From contig NC_045436.1 of NCBI RefSeq assembly GCF_002776525.5, forward strand, positions 6,549,918 through 6,613,917: a stretch of DNA of 64,000 nt, written 5' to 3'. Of the stretch, positions 23,574-35,640 are shown piece by piece. Numbering within the stretch: position 1 is the first letter of the stretch; every line of letters begins with the position of its first letter. The DNA is from Piliocolobus tephrosceles. Lineage: Eukaryota > Chordata > Mammalia > Primates > Cercopithecidae. Made by a program: the position numbers and the translations under genes. The notes under the pieces were generated by a model that ran no database searches, was not told where the DNA came from, and was given only the letters and a program-made list of their open reading frames with translations.

Positions 23574-23784
23574 GTAATTTTTACTTTTAATTTTATTTAT
23601 CTTCTTCTACTGGTTTTGGCTTATTCTGTTCTTAGGTTGACTACATTGTTCATTAATTTTAAGACTTTCTTCTATAAGCATTTAAAGCTTTAAGTTTGTC
23701 TCCAACATTTATTCTAAACTATTAACTAAACTACAGACTTTTTAAAATTTCCCCAGATTTTTCACTATTGTCCTTTTTTACTCA

Positions 23785-23945
23785 GGTCCAGCCTAGGTAC
23801 TATAGCGAGACCCTGCCACTCTTAAAAAAAAACAATAGGAGGCTGGGTGTGGCGGCTCGTGCTTCTAATCCCAGTCTAATCTGAGAGGCTGAGGAGGGAA
23901 GATTGCCTGATCCCAGGGGTTTGAGATTGGCTTAGGCAAAAGAAT
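23785..23945 (+). repeat. Old Alu monomer pieces
   Basis: ggctgggtgtggcggctcgt and gaggctgaggagggaagatt are a diverged left monomer. It is preceded by ccagcctaggtactatagcg, an Alu 3' piece. Confidence 0.65.
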
Positions 23946-24179
23946 CCTAGTTAACTTTTCAAAAATAATAATGGCATTGTACTTTCTTCTTAGCTTTAAA
24001 AATACATGCTGAAATGTTTACAGGTGAATGATACACTATTTCAAATTGTCATCAAAATAATTCAGAGGGTAGGGTGAAAGTAAAAGAAAAAATGGATGAG
24101 ATGTGATGGAAATATGGGAGAAAATTATACTATTCTCTCTACTGATGTATATTGCTTAGTATTTCCCATTATAAAGTAT

Positions 24180-24531
24180 AGTCATGTGTGACTTCATCAG
24201 GTTACATTCTTAGAAATATGATGTTGGGCAATTCTGCTATCATGTGAACATCACAGAGTACACTTACACAGAACCAGATAGCATAGCCTGCTACACACCT
24301 AGGCCATTTGGCATAGCCTATTGTCCTAGGCTACAAACCTGCACAGCATGCTACTGTACTGAAAACCCCAGGCAACTGTAACATAACTGTAAGCATTTGT
24401 ATATCTAAACATATAAAGATAGAAAAGGTACAGTAAAAACATGGCATTACAATCTCATGGGACTACCATCATATGTATGTGGTTTGTCATTGACTGCCGT
24501 GTCATTTATTTGGCACATAACTATATTTTTA
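24180..24531 (+). mobile_element. Non-autonomous DNA transposon (copy 1)
   Basis: Starts gtcatgtgtgac. It contains agcatagcctgctacacacc, ctaggctacaaacctgcaca and gaaaaggtacagtaaaaaca, and ends near ggcacataactat. I recognise it as a common primate DNA-transposon family (exact name uncertain). A second, inverted copy lies at 32206-32552. Confidence 0.65.
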
Positions 24532-24535
24532 TCAT

Positions 24536-24836
24536 TATTTTATTTTTTGGGACAGCATCTCAGTCTGTTACCCAGGCTGGAGTACAGTGGCACAATCTTG
24601 GCTCGCTGCACCCTCCACCTCCCAGGTTCAAGCGATTCTCGTGCCTCAGCCTCCCGAGTAGCTGGGACTACAGGTGTGCACCACCACATGTGGCTAATTT
24701 TTGTATTTTTATTAATAGTAGAGATGGGTTTTCACCACATTGGCCAGTCTGGTCTCGAACTCCTGGCCTCAAGTGATCCGCCCGCCTCAGCCTCCCAAAG
24801 TGCTAGGATTACATGTGTGAACCACCATGCCTGGCC
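24536..24836 (-). repeat. Alu SINE inserted at the end of a DNA transposon
   Basis: Antisense Alu. Flanks cacataactatattttt (24514-24530) and cacataaatatattttt (24837-24853) are a one-mismatch target-site duplication. The 139- and 111-codon ORFs are antisense Alu. Confidence 0.92.
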
Positions 24837-25254
24837 ACATAAATATATTTTTAAATGTAGGGTAAATTTGCTCTAGTAACATGTCAAGATGATATTCTGA
24901 ACATTTCTATCTTGTTCCCCCTCCTACATTCCCAAATTAGGATTTTGATATTGCATTCTTATATTGTTTCTATTTTTTAAAATATCTTTCATTTGTTACA
25001 ATTTTCATTTATATCTCTCAAAAATGTTTTATAATTTTCTCTAGATAGGGCCACTGTATTTCTTGATAAAAGTTAATTCTAGATATTTTATGATTTGGGT
25101 TTGCTATTGTGAATGTGATTTTATATATTATGAATGGCTATCATAGATATGTTAAAAGATTTTACATATATATAATACATATAGATTCTACTTACCTTAT
25201 TAGTTCTAATAATTATTCATCTGAATCTTTTCCTCCCACAAAAAAAAAAAATGG

Positions 25255-26692
25255 TATTTTACCCAATTTATAATAAACAGCACAAATTTTAAATGTACAA
25301 TACGATGAGTTTAGACGAGTACATATAATCATGTACCACTAGGACAACCACCAGAATATTTCCTCACGCCTCTTCATAGTCTATCCCTACCTGGCCCCTA
25401 GCAACCACTAAACTTTCACTGTTCTTGAAATTCATCCATGTTGTATCCGTAACTTGTTCCTTTTAAATTACATTTTATGGATATATCACAATTTGTTTAT
25501 CCATTTATCTATTAATGGACATTTAGGTTGGTTCCCAGTTTAGGCTAACAAGCATAAAGCTCTCATAAATATTTACACTAAAGTCTTTGTGTGGGTATAC
25601 GCTTTCATTTATATTGGGTAAATACCTGTAAGTGGGATTGCTAGACAGTATGTTAAATATATGTTTAACTTTGTAAGAAATCAGTAACCTGCTTCCCAAA
25701 AGGGTTGTGCCATTTTGCATTCCCATAGCAATGTATGAGACTTCCACTTCCTAATGGCTTCCCATTACACTACTGTGGCTATACCCCATAAAAATGTTTA
25801 TACAGTGTATTTTCCCTTTTGTTTAGTTCAAAATATTTTTAAATGTTCCTCATGTGCTTTCTTCCTTGGCCAATGAATTATTGAGAAGTGTGCTAATATT
25901 TTCCAAGTATTTGACAATTTTTCCAGATATATTTCTGTTTATGTTGTCTAGTTTAATTCCACTATAGTTATACTCTGCATGAATTTGAGTCCCCTTAAAT
26001 GTACTGAGACTTCTTTTCATATTCTAGAGTAAGGATTACCTTTGTGATGTTCCATGTGCCCTTCTGCTGTTTTTAAATGGTATGTTCTATTTTATAAATG
26101 TTAATTGGATCAAGTTGGTCTACGGTATTGCTTACATCTTTTGACAGCATTGCTGATTATCTGACTACATATTCTATCATGTCCAACTATAATTGGAGAT
26201 TTGTCCTTCACCTTGCAGTTGTATTGGTCTTTATTCCAGGTTAGTATGCTCTGTTAGAGTTCTGTTAGAAGCTCTGTTAGTATGCACATACATCTTTAAG
26301 ATTCTTATGTCCTTTGACGAACTGATCCATTTATAATTATAAAACCTCTAGTAATAGTCCTTGTTCTGAAGTTTAGTTTGATATTAATATGACAACTGCA
26401 ACATTCTTTGGATTTGTATTTTCATGATATATCATATTTAATATTTTAATTAACCTATCTAGGCCTTTATATTTAAAGCAGGTCCGTTGCAGCCATCATG
26501 AAACTAGGTCTCGTTTTAACCATTCTAATAATCTCTGCCTTTTAATTGGAGCATTTAGGCCATTTATTAATACAATTACTATATTAGCTTTCTTATTGTC
26601 ATATTTTCTTCCTTTATTCTTGCCTTCTTTTGGGTTAACTAAATTTTTTCTAATGATTCCATTTTATCTCCCTTATTGGCTTAAAAGTGATA

Positions 26693-26696
<4 letters not shown>
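25255..26696 (-). mobile_element. Old L1 (L1M-like), antisense
   Basis: The antisense L1 3' region (tatggatatatcacaatttg; gggtaaatacctgtaagtgg) is followed by antisense ORF2-like sequence (tgtctagtttaattccacta; aatggtatgttctattttat). No open frame. It ends at a 30-base T run (26697-26726). Confidence 0.75.

Positions 26697-26726
<30 letters not shown>
26697..26726. repeat. 30-base T homopolymer
   Basis: An uninterrupted T run between the L1 piece and a hAT-like piece, probably a retroposon tail. Its length is prone to sequencing error. Confidence 0.9.
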
Positions 26727-26729
<3 letters not shown>

Positions 26730-26734
26730 TCGAT

Positions 26735-26890
26735 ACTCTAGGGCAGGAATCAGCAAATGCCAGCTCATCTTGTGGCCTGTTTTTTGTTTTTGTTTTATGG
26801 GCCACAAGTTAATAAAGGTTTGCAAATTTTTAACTATTATCCAAGAAAAGTAGAAAAAAAAAGAGCAAAAATCTGCACCAGAGACCACAC
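26735..26890 (+). repeat. hAT-Charlie-like MITE
   Basis: gggcaggaatcagcaaatgc and ttttatgggccacaagttaa resemble Charlie-type elements of the cagcaaac...ggccc pattern. Family uncertain. Confidence 0.45.
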
Positions 26891-27350
26891 ATGGTCTGCT
26901 ATATGAGTTTACTGATGCTGCAGGACAAATCACCACAGAATTAGCAGCTTAAAATTAATTACAGCTATTTAATAGCTCACTAGGTTCTCTGGGCTCTCTG
27001 GTCAAATTATCACAAAGCTGCAATCAGGGTGTTAGCCAGGCTGAGTTGTCGTCTGGGGCTTTGAAGAAAAACCCACTCCTAACTTCATTCTCACTGTTGG
27101 CAACATTCAGTTCCTTGTGGCTCTAGGACTGAGACTTGAATTCCTTGCTGGCTATCAGCCAAGGTCACTCTCAGTTTCTTCCCATGTTGGCCTCTCCCTC
27201 TGTAATCCAGCAATGGTACATTTAAACCCTCTTGTGCTTTGACATCTAATGTCCTCCTCTACAACCAGCCAGAGAAACTCTCTTTAAAGGGCTTGTGTGT
27301 TACCTCCAATCCCCCAGAATAATTTCTCTGCCCCCCACGATAATTTCTCT
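26891..27350. repeat. Probable LTR or DNA-element remnant, unassigned
   Basis: gtttactgatgctgcaggac and ttcagttccttgtggctcta look like old interspersed-repeat sequence, but I cannot name the family. Confidence 0.35.
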
Positions 27351-27924
27351 ATCTTTAAGTTAACTCTGCCATATTAAATAATGAATCATATTCAGCCTGG
27401 AAATTATGAAAGTCATGTATACTAGGAAAGGTGGGGGAGGGGAACATCTTGGAGGACTGGAAAATATTTAGAATTCTGCTAACTATACCTGCAACATCTA
27501 AAATATTTACTATTTGGATCTTTATAGAAAAAGTTTGCTCTAGTGTATAAAACATGCAGCCTACTGCCAATAAAAGTCACTACTTTATGAATAGTCAAAG
27601 TGCCTTATGACAGGATCTTTCCATTCTCCCCTATTCTTTGTGATATTTTGTCTTATATTTTGCTTTTAAATATTTTATAAACCTCACAACATATTTTATT
27701 ATCTTTCTTTAGGCATTTTTATTTAAAGAGGCTTCAAATTATTTAAAAAGTCTTGTATTTGAATATGTAAGATCTCTAACATTTTTCATTATTTTATTTA
27801 GTTCCAAATTTCCATGTGGTATCATTTTCCCTCTGCTTGAAGAGATTACCTTTAACATCTGATATATTACAGTTCTGCAGGCAATCAGTTCTCCTGTTTG
27901 TCTGAAAAATTATTTTATTCTTTA

Positions 27925-28335
27925 ATTTTGTGGTAAAATATACATGTAAGATTTACCGTTTACGTATACAATTCCGTGGTATCAAGTGCAACCATCATCA
28001 CTGGTCATTTCCTGAACTTTTTCATTGTCTTACTGAAACTCTGTACCTATTAAACAGTAGTAACTCCCCTTTCTCTTCTTCCTCAGCCCCTGGTAACCAC
28101 TATTCTATTTTCTGTGTCTATGAAATTGCTTATTCTAGGTACCTTATATAAGATGAATCATATTTGTTCTTTTGTGTCTGACTTATTTCACTTAGCATAA
28201 CATTTTCAAGGTTCATCCATGTTATAGCATGTATCAGAATTTCATTATATTTTAAAGCTTAATAATATTGCATTATATGTATATGCCATATGTTGCTGAC
28301 ATTCACCTGTGATGGACACATAGGTTGTAGGCATG
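27925..28335 (-). mobile_element. Old L1 3' end, antisense
   Basis: tttgtggtaaaatatacatg, gcccctggtaaccactattc, cacttagcataacattttc and aaggttcatccatgttatag are hallmarks of antisense L1M 3' ends. Frame disrupted. Confidence 0.8.
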
Positions 28336-28755
28336 TAACAGTTAATTTCATGTGTCAATCTGGAGGATATTTTTGGATAAGATTAATTTTTAAACTGGTG
28401 AACTCTGAGTATACAGACTGCCCTCCATAATGTGAGTATACCTCATCCAATCAGTTGAAGTCCTGATCAGAATAAAAAAAACTGACCTCTCTTAAGCAGG
28501 TAGGAATTCAACAGACTGCCTTTGGACTTCATCTGCACTGCAAGCTTTCCTGGGTCTCTGCCTGCCAGTCTTCAGACTTCATCCCCATCATCAGCTTTCC
28601 TGGGTCTCCAGGCTGCTGGTCTTTGGACTGGAACTGTACTGGCTCTCCTGTGCCTCCAGTTCGTCAGTCCACACTGCAAATCTGGACTCGCCAGTTTCCA
28701 TAATTGTGTGAGCCAATTCTTTTTAACAAATCTCTTCCTAGATTAGAAGGTATGT
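28336..28755 (+). repeat. LTR-like or DNA repeat with internal near-repeats
   Basis: Begins gcatgtaacagttaatttca and ends gtgagccaattctttttaac. The internal motif agctttcctgggtctc occurs twice (about 28542 and 28601). This resembles a widespread primate repeat often found as a solo copy. It interrupts L1 sequence. Family not named. Confidence 0.45.
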
Positions 28756-30030
28756 ATCAAAATCTATATAGACATGTATCAAAAAGTTAAATTTAGAATT
28801 ACCTTGTGATCAAACAATTCCACTTCTGGATATATACCCCAAAGAACTGAAAGCAGTGACTCAAACAGATACTTGTATACCAATGTCCAACCTATGTGAG
28901 TCAGTTTTGCTTTTAAGTAATAGCTTTCCTAGTAGGTGTGAAGTGATATCTCATTGTAATTTTGATTTGAATCTCCCTCATGGCTAGTGATGTTTACCAT
29001 CTCTTCATATGTTTATTGGCTGGCCATTTGTATATCTTTTGGAGAATTGTCTACTGAAGTCTCTTGCCCATTTTTATACTGGTTGTTTTGCCTTCAACTT
29101 AAAAGATATTTTCACTAGGTATAGAAATCTCGGTTGACAGTTTTTCTTTTAGTATTGGCACTCTTGAAATATCATTCCATTGTCTTGTAGTTTGTATTAT
29201 TTCTGATGAGGAGTCTGTTGTAATTCTTGTCTTTATTCCACTGTATATTATGTCTTTTTCTATGGCTACTTTTAAGATTTTCTCTTTATCATTGATTTCT
29301 GGCAAGATGATTATGACGTGCTTTGGTATGATCTTTTTTTTTTATTCTGCCTTGGGTTTGTTGAATTTCCTATATTGATGGATTAATAATTTCAGTTTCT
29401 ACAAATAGTTTTTGTGATTTCCTTCCCTGCTGTTTCTAGGAGACTTTAATTACACATGTCAAACTATTTGATACTGAACCACAGGATACAGATATGCTGT
29501 TAAATTTTTACCAGACTTTGTTTTCCCTGTGTAATTCATTTTGGGTAGTTTCTATTCCTGTGTCTTTAACTTCACTGATCTTTTATTTGGTAATACATAA
29601 TCAACTGTTACTCCCATACAGTTATTTTATTTCTCATATTGTATGTTTAATCTATAGAAGTTCCATTTTGTTTTTTTAATATATTTTTTCTCCCCATTTT
29701 CACGTTTTCCTTTACATTCTTGAGCATATGTATAACATGTTTTAACATGTTTGTCTGCTAATTAAATTGTACCTGTCATTTCTTCTTTTTGTTGTGGATC
29801 ATATTTTCTTGCTTCTCTGCATACCTGATCATTTTTAACAGCTTTATTGATGTATAACTAGCATACAATAAAGTGAATATGTTTAAAGTACATACTTTGA
29901 TGAGTGTTGACACATGTATATACACCCGTAACTGTCAATACACTTCTAGAATATATCTAACACTCTCGAAGGCTTCCTGATGCCCTCTTGGTAAACTCTC
30001 TTTTGCCCCTCCACACTACTCTCCTCCCCA
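28756..30030 (-). mobile_element. Old L1 pieces in both orientations
   Basis: 28760-28900 is sense (aattccacttctggatatat). 28901-29830 is antisense (taggtgtgaagtgatatctc; tagtttgtattatttctgat). 29836-30030 is an antisense 3' end (gctttattgatgtataacta). The pattern suggests several insertions or an inversion. No coding potential. Confidence 0.7.
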
Positions 30031-30964
30031 ACACACATGAAAAATTCTGACTAGATACTGGCCATCGTGAATTTTACATTCTTGGTGCTGGATTTTATCG
30101 TATTATCTTAAAGGATCCTGGACTTTGTTCTAGCACACAAATAAATTATTTTACATCAATTTGATCCTTTCAATGTTTGCTTTCAATTTTTGTTAGAATA
30201 AGTCCAAAGCAGCCTTAGCCTCAGACTAATTTGGTCCCACTACTACGGCATTACCCTTCTGACGTTTCTTTTCAAGGCTCTATGTCTCTATGCTGGCTGA
30301 CGGAAACACAAACTATTCCCAGCCCTATGTGAGCTCTGAGAACTGTCTGTCCTATCACTTTCTTTCTCCAGTCTTACGGTATTTGTACCATGGATACTCG
30401 ATCAATATTCAAATCAAAGATTTGAGGAGACCCTACTAGAAATCTCTAGACTGGCACTTGCCTGCTCTTGCTCCCTTCTATCTCTGTAGCTCCCTCCTCT
30501 CCGGTATTTCCTATATATTCTAGTCACTTCTCTGCCAATGAATTTTTCTCTTCTGTCTCATCAACTCATGCACGCCACTAGACTATATTTGGGTCCTTCT
30601 CCTCGTACTGCAAACAGTGCAATCCCAGGGCTCACTTCATCTGTTTCCTTTCGGTTAAGAATTACAGTCTTCTACTGTTACCTGAAGTCTGAACACAGCT
30701 GTTTCCTAGATTTTGTCCAGTTCTCTAATTACTTGCTGTTAGAGGGCAATTCTAGTAATAGATAATCTTTCATGGGCAGAAACAGAAGTAAGCTGGATCT
30801 TTTAAAATATATTCACACCATTTTGACAGCCTGAATTTTAGGCAAAATGTCTTCTTGTTGAGCCTATTTCACCAATATCACCTTCTCTCTAAAGACACAT
30901 CTAAAACTGTCATCCAATGGACGAGTCTCAAATCACACAATTTTATTCCCTTACATCTTGAAGG

Positions 30965-31262
30965 AGCTCACGCCTGTAATCCCAGCACTTTGGGAGGCCA
31001 AGGCAGGCAGATCACGAGGTCAGGTGTTCGAAACCAGCCCGGCCAACGTGGTAAAACCCCGTCTCTACTAAAAATACAAAAAATTAGCCAGGCGTGGCAG
31101 CGGGCGCCTATAGTCCCAGATACTCAGAAGGCTAAGGCGGGAGAATCCCTTGAACCTGGGAGGCAGAGGTTGCAGTGAGCTGAGATGGCACCACTGCACT
31201 CCAGCCTGGGAAACAGAGCAAGACTCCGTCAAAATAAATAAATAAATAAATAAACAAACAAA

Positions 31263-31293
<31 letters not shown>

Positions 31294-31297
31294 AAAT
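30965..31297 (+). repeat. Alu SINE with expanded (TAAA)n tail
   Basis: 5'-truncated by about 12 bases (starts gctcacgcctgtaatcccag). The tail is (AAAT)n interrupted by caaacaaa, about 31231-31297. The 135- and 97-codon minus ORFs are antisense Alu plus tail. Confidence 0.93.
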
Positions 31298-31795
31298 AAT
31301 CCAAAAGATAAGGGAAGCTCAGTCTCATAATCCAAACATGGCACTGTTTCTGCTTTTGAGGTATTTGCCCACACAATAGGAATGTGAAAGGCTGGGAGCA
31401 TGCAGTGACTGAGCACCTGAGACACAGAGAAGGGCTGGCAGCCCCACAGAGCTCAGGCATAGGGAAGAGACGCAAAGTTCAGCCTCTATCCAACACAAGG
31501 GGCCCTGCTAAAACACCTCAGGAGTTCAACTGGGATTCTGAAGAGCTTTGCCCTAAAAGAAAAGGGAAACTGGAAACTGACCCGCTCTTAGAGAAGGATT
31601 GAAGCCCAGGCTGCAGTCAGCTCAAATTATGATTACATTAAAATTACCTGCCCCTGGCCTGACTACCTAGAAGAAACAAAACTAAATCCTCTCTAGGATG
31701 ACAAAGTGTTCAAAAATTACATATTAATGTGCAGAATTTGGGCAAGTAACTAAAAACAACTGAAAAATAATCAAATACAAATTCTGAGATTAAAA

Positions 31796-31931
31796 CTTTT
31801 TTTAAATTTTTAATAGAGATTGTGTCTCATTATGATGCCCAGGCTGGTCTTGAACACCTGGCCTCAAGAAATCCTCCCACCTTGGGATCCCAAAGTGCTG
31901 GGATTACAGGTGTGAGCCATTGCACCCAGCT
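31796..31931 (-). repeat. Old Alu right-monomer fragment
   Basis: tgcccaggctggtcttgaac through gtgctgggattacaggtgtg. Monomer only, diverged. Confidence 0.8.
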
Positions 31932-32205
31932 TCCAATGTAAGTTTTTGAACTGAAAAATATAGTGTATTTAAGTTGAAGTCAATAATAAAAGAAAAGCTC
32001 CAATTGTTTGAAAATTAAGCAATGCACTCATATGAGAAATCATAAAGGAAGTTAGAAAATATTTTGATCTGAATAACAATGGAAATATAAAATTCAAAAC
32101 TTGTGAGATGTAGGCAAAAGCCTGTGCATAAAGTAACTTACAGACTTAGTGCAGACATGAGAAGGTAAGAAGGGCTGAAACTGTTGGGCAGTATCCACTG
32201 AGATA

Positions 32206-32552
32206 TGTACGGTCAGGCGCCACATGTCCACATTTCCCTGCATATAAGACGGTATGTCTCACACGGCCTTTTCTACCGTTGGATAAGTTTAGATACACAA
32301 ATACTTACCACCGTGTGTTATAATTCTAGGTACTGAATGTACTTACAATATGTACTTACAGTACTAAGTATAGTATCATACGGTACAGGTTTATAGCCTA
32401 GAAGCAACAGACTATAGCATATAGCCTAGAGGTGTAGTAGCCCTATCACATGGGCTTGTACTAGTATACTCTGTGATGTTCACAGGACAAGGGAATTGTC
32501 TAACAATACACTTCTCACAATGTATGCCCATTGTTAAGTGAGCCATGGTTGT
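32206..32552 (-). mobile_element. Non-autonomous DNA transposon (copy 2, inverted)
   Basis: On the minus strand it shares tacagtaa-, tagcctac-, ctaggctat- and aacatcacagagta-type blocks with the copy at 24180. Same family, opposite orientation, about 8 kb apart. Confidence 0.6.
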
Positions 32553-33170
32553 ATTTTTTAAAATAAACTTTATTGTGTATATTTGAGGCTTACAACATGA
32601 TGTTATGGGATACATGGAGATAGTGAAATGATTACTATAGTGAAGCAAATTAGCATATCTATCAACTCACAGAGTTACCATTTTTTGTCACAAAATCTAC
32701 TTATTTAACTTATTTAACAAGAATCCCTAATACAATACAACGGTATTCCCTGGAATCCTCATGTTGTACATTACATCTCTAGACTTGTTCATCCTACGTA
32801 TCTGCACCTTTTATCCTTTGAACCACATCTCGCCATTTCATCTCCCCTCACCTCCGCCCCACCCCCAAGTCCACGGTAACCACTGTTCTATTCTCTATCT
32901 CTGTATATTTGATCTTCTTTTCTTTTCAAGAGTCAACATAGAAGTGTTCCACATATAATGCATGTATAACAGACATGTACATTAAGGCACAATTTTTAAT
33001 AATCAGAAATTGAAATAAACTTTAATGTACATCAATATTACATGAGATAAAGAATTTATGGTATGTACACAAAAGTGGAACACTATATAGCAATAAAAAT
33101 GAATATAGATCTTGAAATGCTATTGAGCAAGGCAAGCCATCAAATTAATACATATGCTATCCAGTCTTAG
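32553..33170 (-). mobile_element. Old L1 3' end, antisense, followed by a sense piece
   Basis: 32553-32945: attgtgtatatttgaggctt, tttgaaccacatctcgccat, ccacggtaaccactgttcta (antisense 3' UTR). 32980-33170 turns sense (ggaacactatatagcaataa). Confidence 0.7.
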
Positions 33171-33595
33171 GAAGTTCAAAGCAGGTGAAAAATTAACCCT
33201 CAGTGCTCATGAGGCAATGGTACCACCTTTAGGGAGAAGGGAAATAATGAGGAGAAATCACGGTAATAACCCAGTTCAGGACCTGGGTATTGGTTACATG
33301 AGTTTATTTACTTGGTGAACAGACTTTAATATTCCAAAAATCAAGGATAAACAAGCTCTGGCCTTAACATCAGTTCAGTTAAAAAGATTCAGGCCAAGAT
33401 TCAGGAAACACCTTTCCATGAGGCATTACGAGGACCTAGTAAAGTCTGTGGGCATCCTGAAACATTGGGCTGTTCGACAAAAGAGCAGCTTGGCTTCACT
33501 CTGGAGGACAAAACTCAGCACAATGAGGGAAAGCACGTTACAAGACTCAAATTTTGATTCAATATTCTAACTGCTAACAATAAAACTGCCCAATA

Positions 33596-33914
33596 GGCCA
33601 AGCGCAGTGACTCACGCCTATAATCCCAGCACTTCGGGAGGCCAAGGCGGGTAGATCACTTGCGGTCAGGAGTTCAAGACCAGTATGACCAGCCTGGCCA
33701 GAATGGTGAAACCCCATCTGTACTAAAAATATTAAAATTCATTGTGCATGGTGGCGCATGCCTGCAATCCCAGCTACTCGGGAGGCTGAGGCAGGAGAAC
33801 CACTTGAACCCGGGAGGCGGAGATTGTGGTGAGCCAGCCTGGGGGACAGAGTGAGACTTCATCTCACAAAACAAACAAACAAACAAACAAACAAACAAAC
33901 AAACAAACAAAAAC
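33596..33914 (+). repeat. Alu SINE with (AAAC)n tail and 10-bp target-site duplication
   Basis: Starts ggccaagcgcagtgactcac and ends in an (AAAC)n tail. It is flanked by ctgcccaata at 33586-33595 and 33915-33924. It lies about 200 bp downstream (transcript sense) of exon 4. Confidence 0.94.
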
Positions 33915-34120
33915 CTGCCCAATAATGGAACGCACTGTCTCAATAATAAAGACTATTCCACGCTCTGAACTTGCTCACATCAAGGCAGAAGGACCACTCA
34001 TCAGGGGTGAGCAGAGTTTTCCACACCACACGGGGTGAGAGCTGACCGCTGGAGCCCCTTCCACAGCCTTCAGACTCTATGCATATGGGTCAGCACAGAA
34101 CCACAATTTAAACCTCTTAC

Positions 34121-34197
34121 CCTTAATCTCGTAGTGGAGATCTCAGCTTTCAAAATATCGGGATCATATTTAGTACTGGATGAAGATCCTGAGAATA
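34121..34197 (-). CDS. WWC2: WWC2 coding exon 4 (Ser-rich linker)
   Basis: This small 77-bp exon is too short to stand out as an ORF. It was found by looking for the family sequence between exons 3 and 5. It follows a pyrimidine tract and AG (34199-34198) and ends before gtaag (34120 downward). With the T from exon 3 it makes Leu, then FSGSSSSTKYDPDILKAE and ISTTRLR, 25 codons ending in phase 0. The GSSSSTKYDP(D/E)ILKAEI segment is strongly conserved between WWC1 and WWC2. It joins the first coiled coil to the next helix. It is separated from exon 3 by only 830 bp but from exon 5 by 20.8 kb. Confidence 0.95.
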
Positions 34198-35027
34198 CTT
34201 TTATAGAGAAAAAAGAAAAACTAATTATTTACAAGTTGCATAACTAGTTCTCAGCTTAGAATTTACTGAAGCTGTACACAGGGGGAAAAAAAGAATTTAC
34301 TGAAGCTAAAAACAAGATTTATGTGCTTCTGTGACTACTTGCTTTCTTTTTATAATTCCTTTATTGTCATTTATCAGACACCTAAATATAAAAAGTAATC
34401 TTCAAACCTCTACCATATTTTTAAACTCTGTAAAGAGAAACATCATTAAGACCTTGGTGCTTAATTTTCTTCTGGATTTCATATACACTATGTCCTTAGA
34501 GGACTATACTGCAGCAGTACTTCAGAGTTTTGCATTATCAAGGAATTTATAATTTAAGCAGAACTTCTGAGCTCATCACAGCTGCTTCTTTAAACAAAGT
34601 CAGCTCCAAATAATCAATCTGTGAGATGAGCGAGCGGTAAATCAACTCAGGTGGTCAACAGAAATTACACTGTAGGTAATAGCTGCAGTTCCTCCCCACT
34701 AAAAATATTGTACAAAAGTAGCAAAAAGGGCCAAATTACTTGCATTGTTCTGAAAAGGTAAAAATTAACTCGTAAATGCATAAAAGGCAAACTGGCAGAG
34801 GCAGGTGCAGAAACAGAAGGCATACACAACCCCCAAACGGGGATTATTTTATCTGGAGTGGGGGTGAGAAAATCTGGGGTGTGCCCTCACCTCTCACGGT
34901 TTTGAGAGACTCTTCCTGCTTAGGAGGGAAAAGGACTCAAAATTAAACTCCATAGAAATGTAAGTGGTCTTCTGTTACTACAATTCGGTCTCCACTTCTT
35001 AAGTCTGAATAGACACACTGTACTTAC
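34198..35027 (-). other. WWC2 intron 3
   Basis: A short 830-bp intron between phase-1 boundaries. I recognise no repeat in it. Confidence 0.93.
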
Positions 35028-35231
35028 AGCTTGTGCGAGAACTTGACTTTTCCTTATAGGCATCATTTAATCGCACGTATTCATCCAGGGCCAGTGCCAG
35101 CCTCTGCTCCTTCACATGGTACAGCTCCTTCTGTGTCCGGAGGGCATCTTGCGCCACAGAGAGGTAGTCCTTGAGCATCTTCTCCTGTTCCCCCCTCCAT
35201 TGTTTTCTTGGATCTTCTATCTGTGTGGTTT
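35028..35231 (-). CDS. WWC2: WWC2 coding exon 3 (end of WW domain 2, start of coiled coil)
   Basis: This 204-bp exon follows an AG at 35233-35232 and ends before gtaagt (35027 downward). It is bounded by phase-1 introns on both sides. It completes the split Lys codon, then encodes TTQIEDP, the last strand of WW2. Ile stands where canonical WW domains have the second Trp, an atypical feature shared with KIBRA WW2. The rest (QWRGEQEKMLKDYL to YVRLNDAYKEKSSS) is a Glu/Lys/Leu-rich helix with heptad character, the first coiled coil, a candidate oligomerisation surface. The exon ends with the first base of a Leu codon completed by exon 4. Its length is a multiple of three, so skipping would keep frame but destroy WW2. 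Confidence 0.97.
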
Positions 35232-35439
35232 CTGAAAACATTAGGTGGAGGGTACTTTTTAGAATTTAACTTTGTTTTCCGGATTGTTTAAACTCCAGAG
35301 AGTAGGTTAGCTTAAGTTCTTGTATCCTCTAAGGAGTCTACTTAGCTGTGCTGGAGTGACTTCTCCAGAAATTTTATAGTTTTATTTTACCCAGTCCCAT
35401 CAATTTCCTTCCTCTTTCAGGTTCTCATCAACAATGTAT

Positions 35440-35640
35440 TCTCACTATAAATCTACCACACACGATGTTGTCAATCAGATCATTCCTTTCAAGAATTCTG
35501 TGGCTCCCCAGTGCCTACAGAATAAAAGCTAAGCTATTCATTCCAGCACTCAAGGTCCCACATAATCTGGACCCAACCTACCTTCGTTCACCTAATACAG
35601 GACTCTAGCCACACTGCCCTCTGCGTCAGCTCTAATCAAA
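35440..35640 (+). repeat. Old L2-like repeat
   Basis: tctgtggctccccagtgcct, acagaataaaagctaagct and cactcaaggtcccacataat match a common L2-type block. Confidence 0.5.

Larger units (their letters stand above)
13304..34120 (-). other. WWC2 intron 4
   Basis: The largest complete intron here (20,817 bp), mostly nested transposable elements listed separately. Stretches with no recognised content are about 13330-13620, 15800-16230, 18170-18700, 18900-19980, 22300-22720, 30040-30960 and 33170-33580. Confidence 0.85.

Noticed and set aside
23304..23693. 129-codon plus ORF
   Set aside because: Antisense Alu translation running into L1-flanking intron.
24457..24876. 139-codon plus ORF (and the 111-codon one beside it)
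   Set aside because: Translation of an antisense Alu (SRLECSG..., QAGLELL-type residues).
34121..34197. Alternative acceptor 9 nt inside exon 4 (second AG)
   Set aside because: Using it would join the T of exon 3 to GA and create an immediate TGA stop, so the upstream AG is the sensible one.
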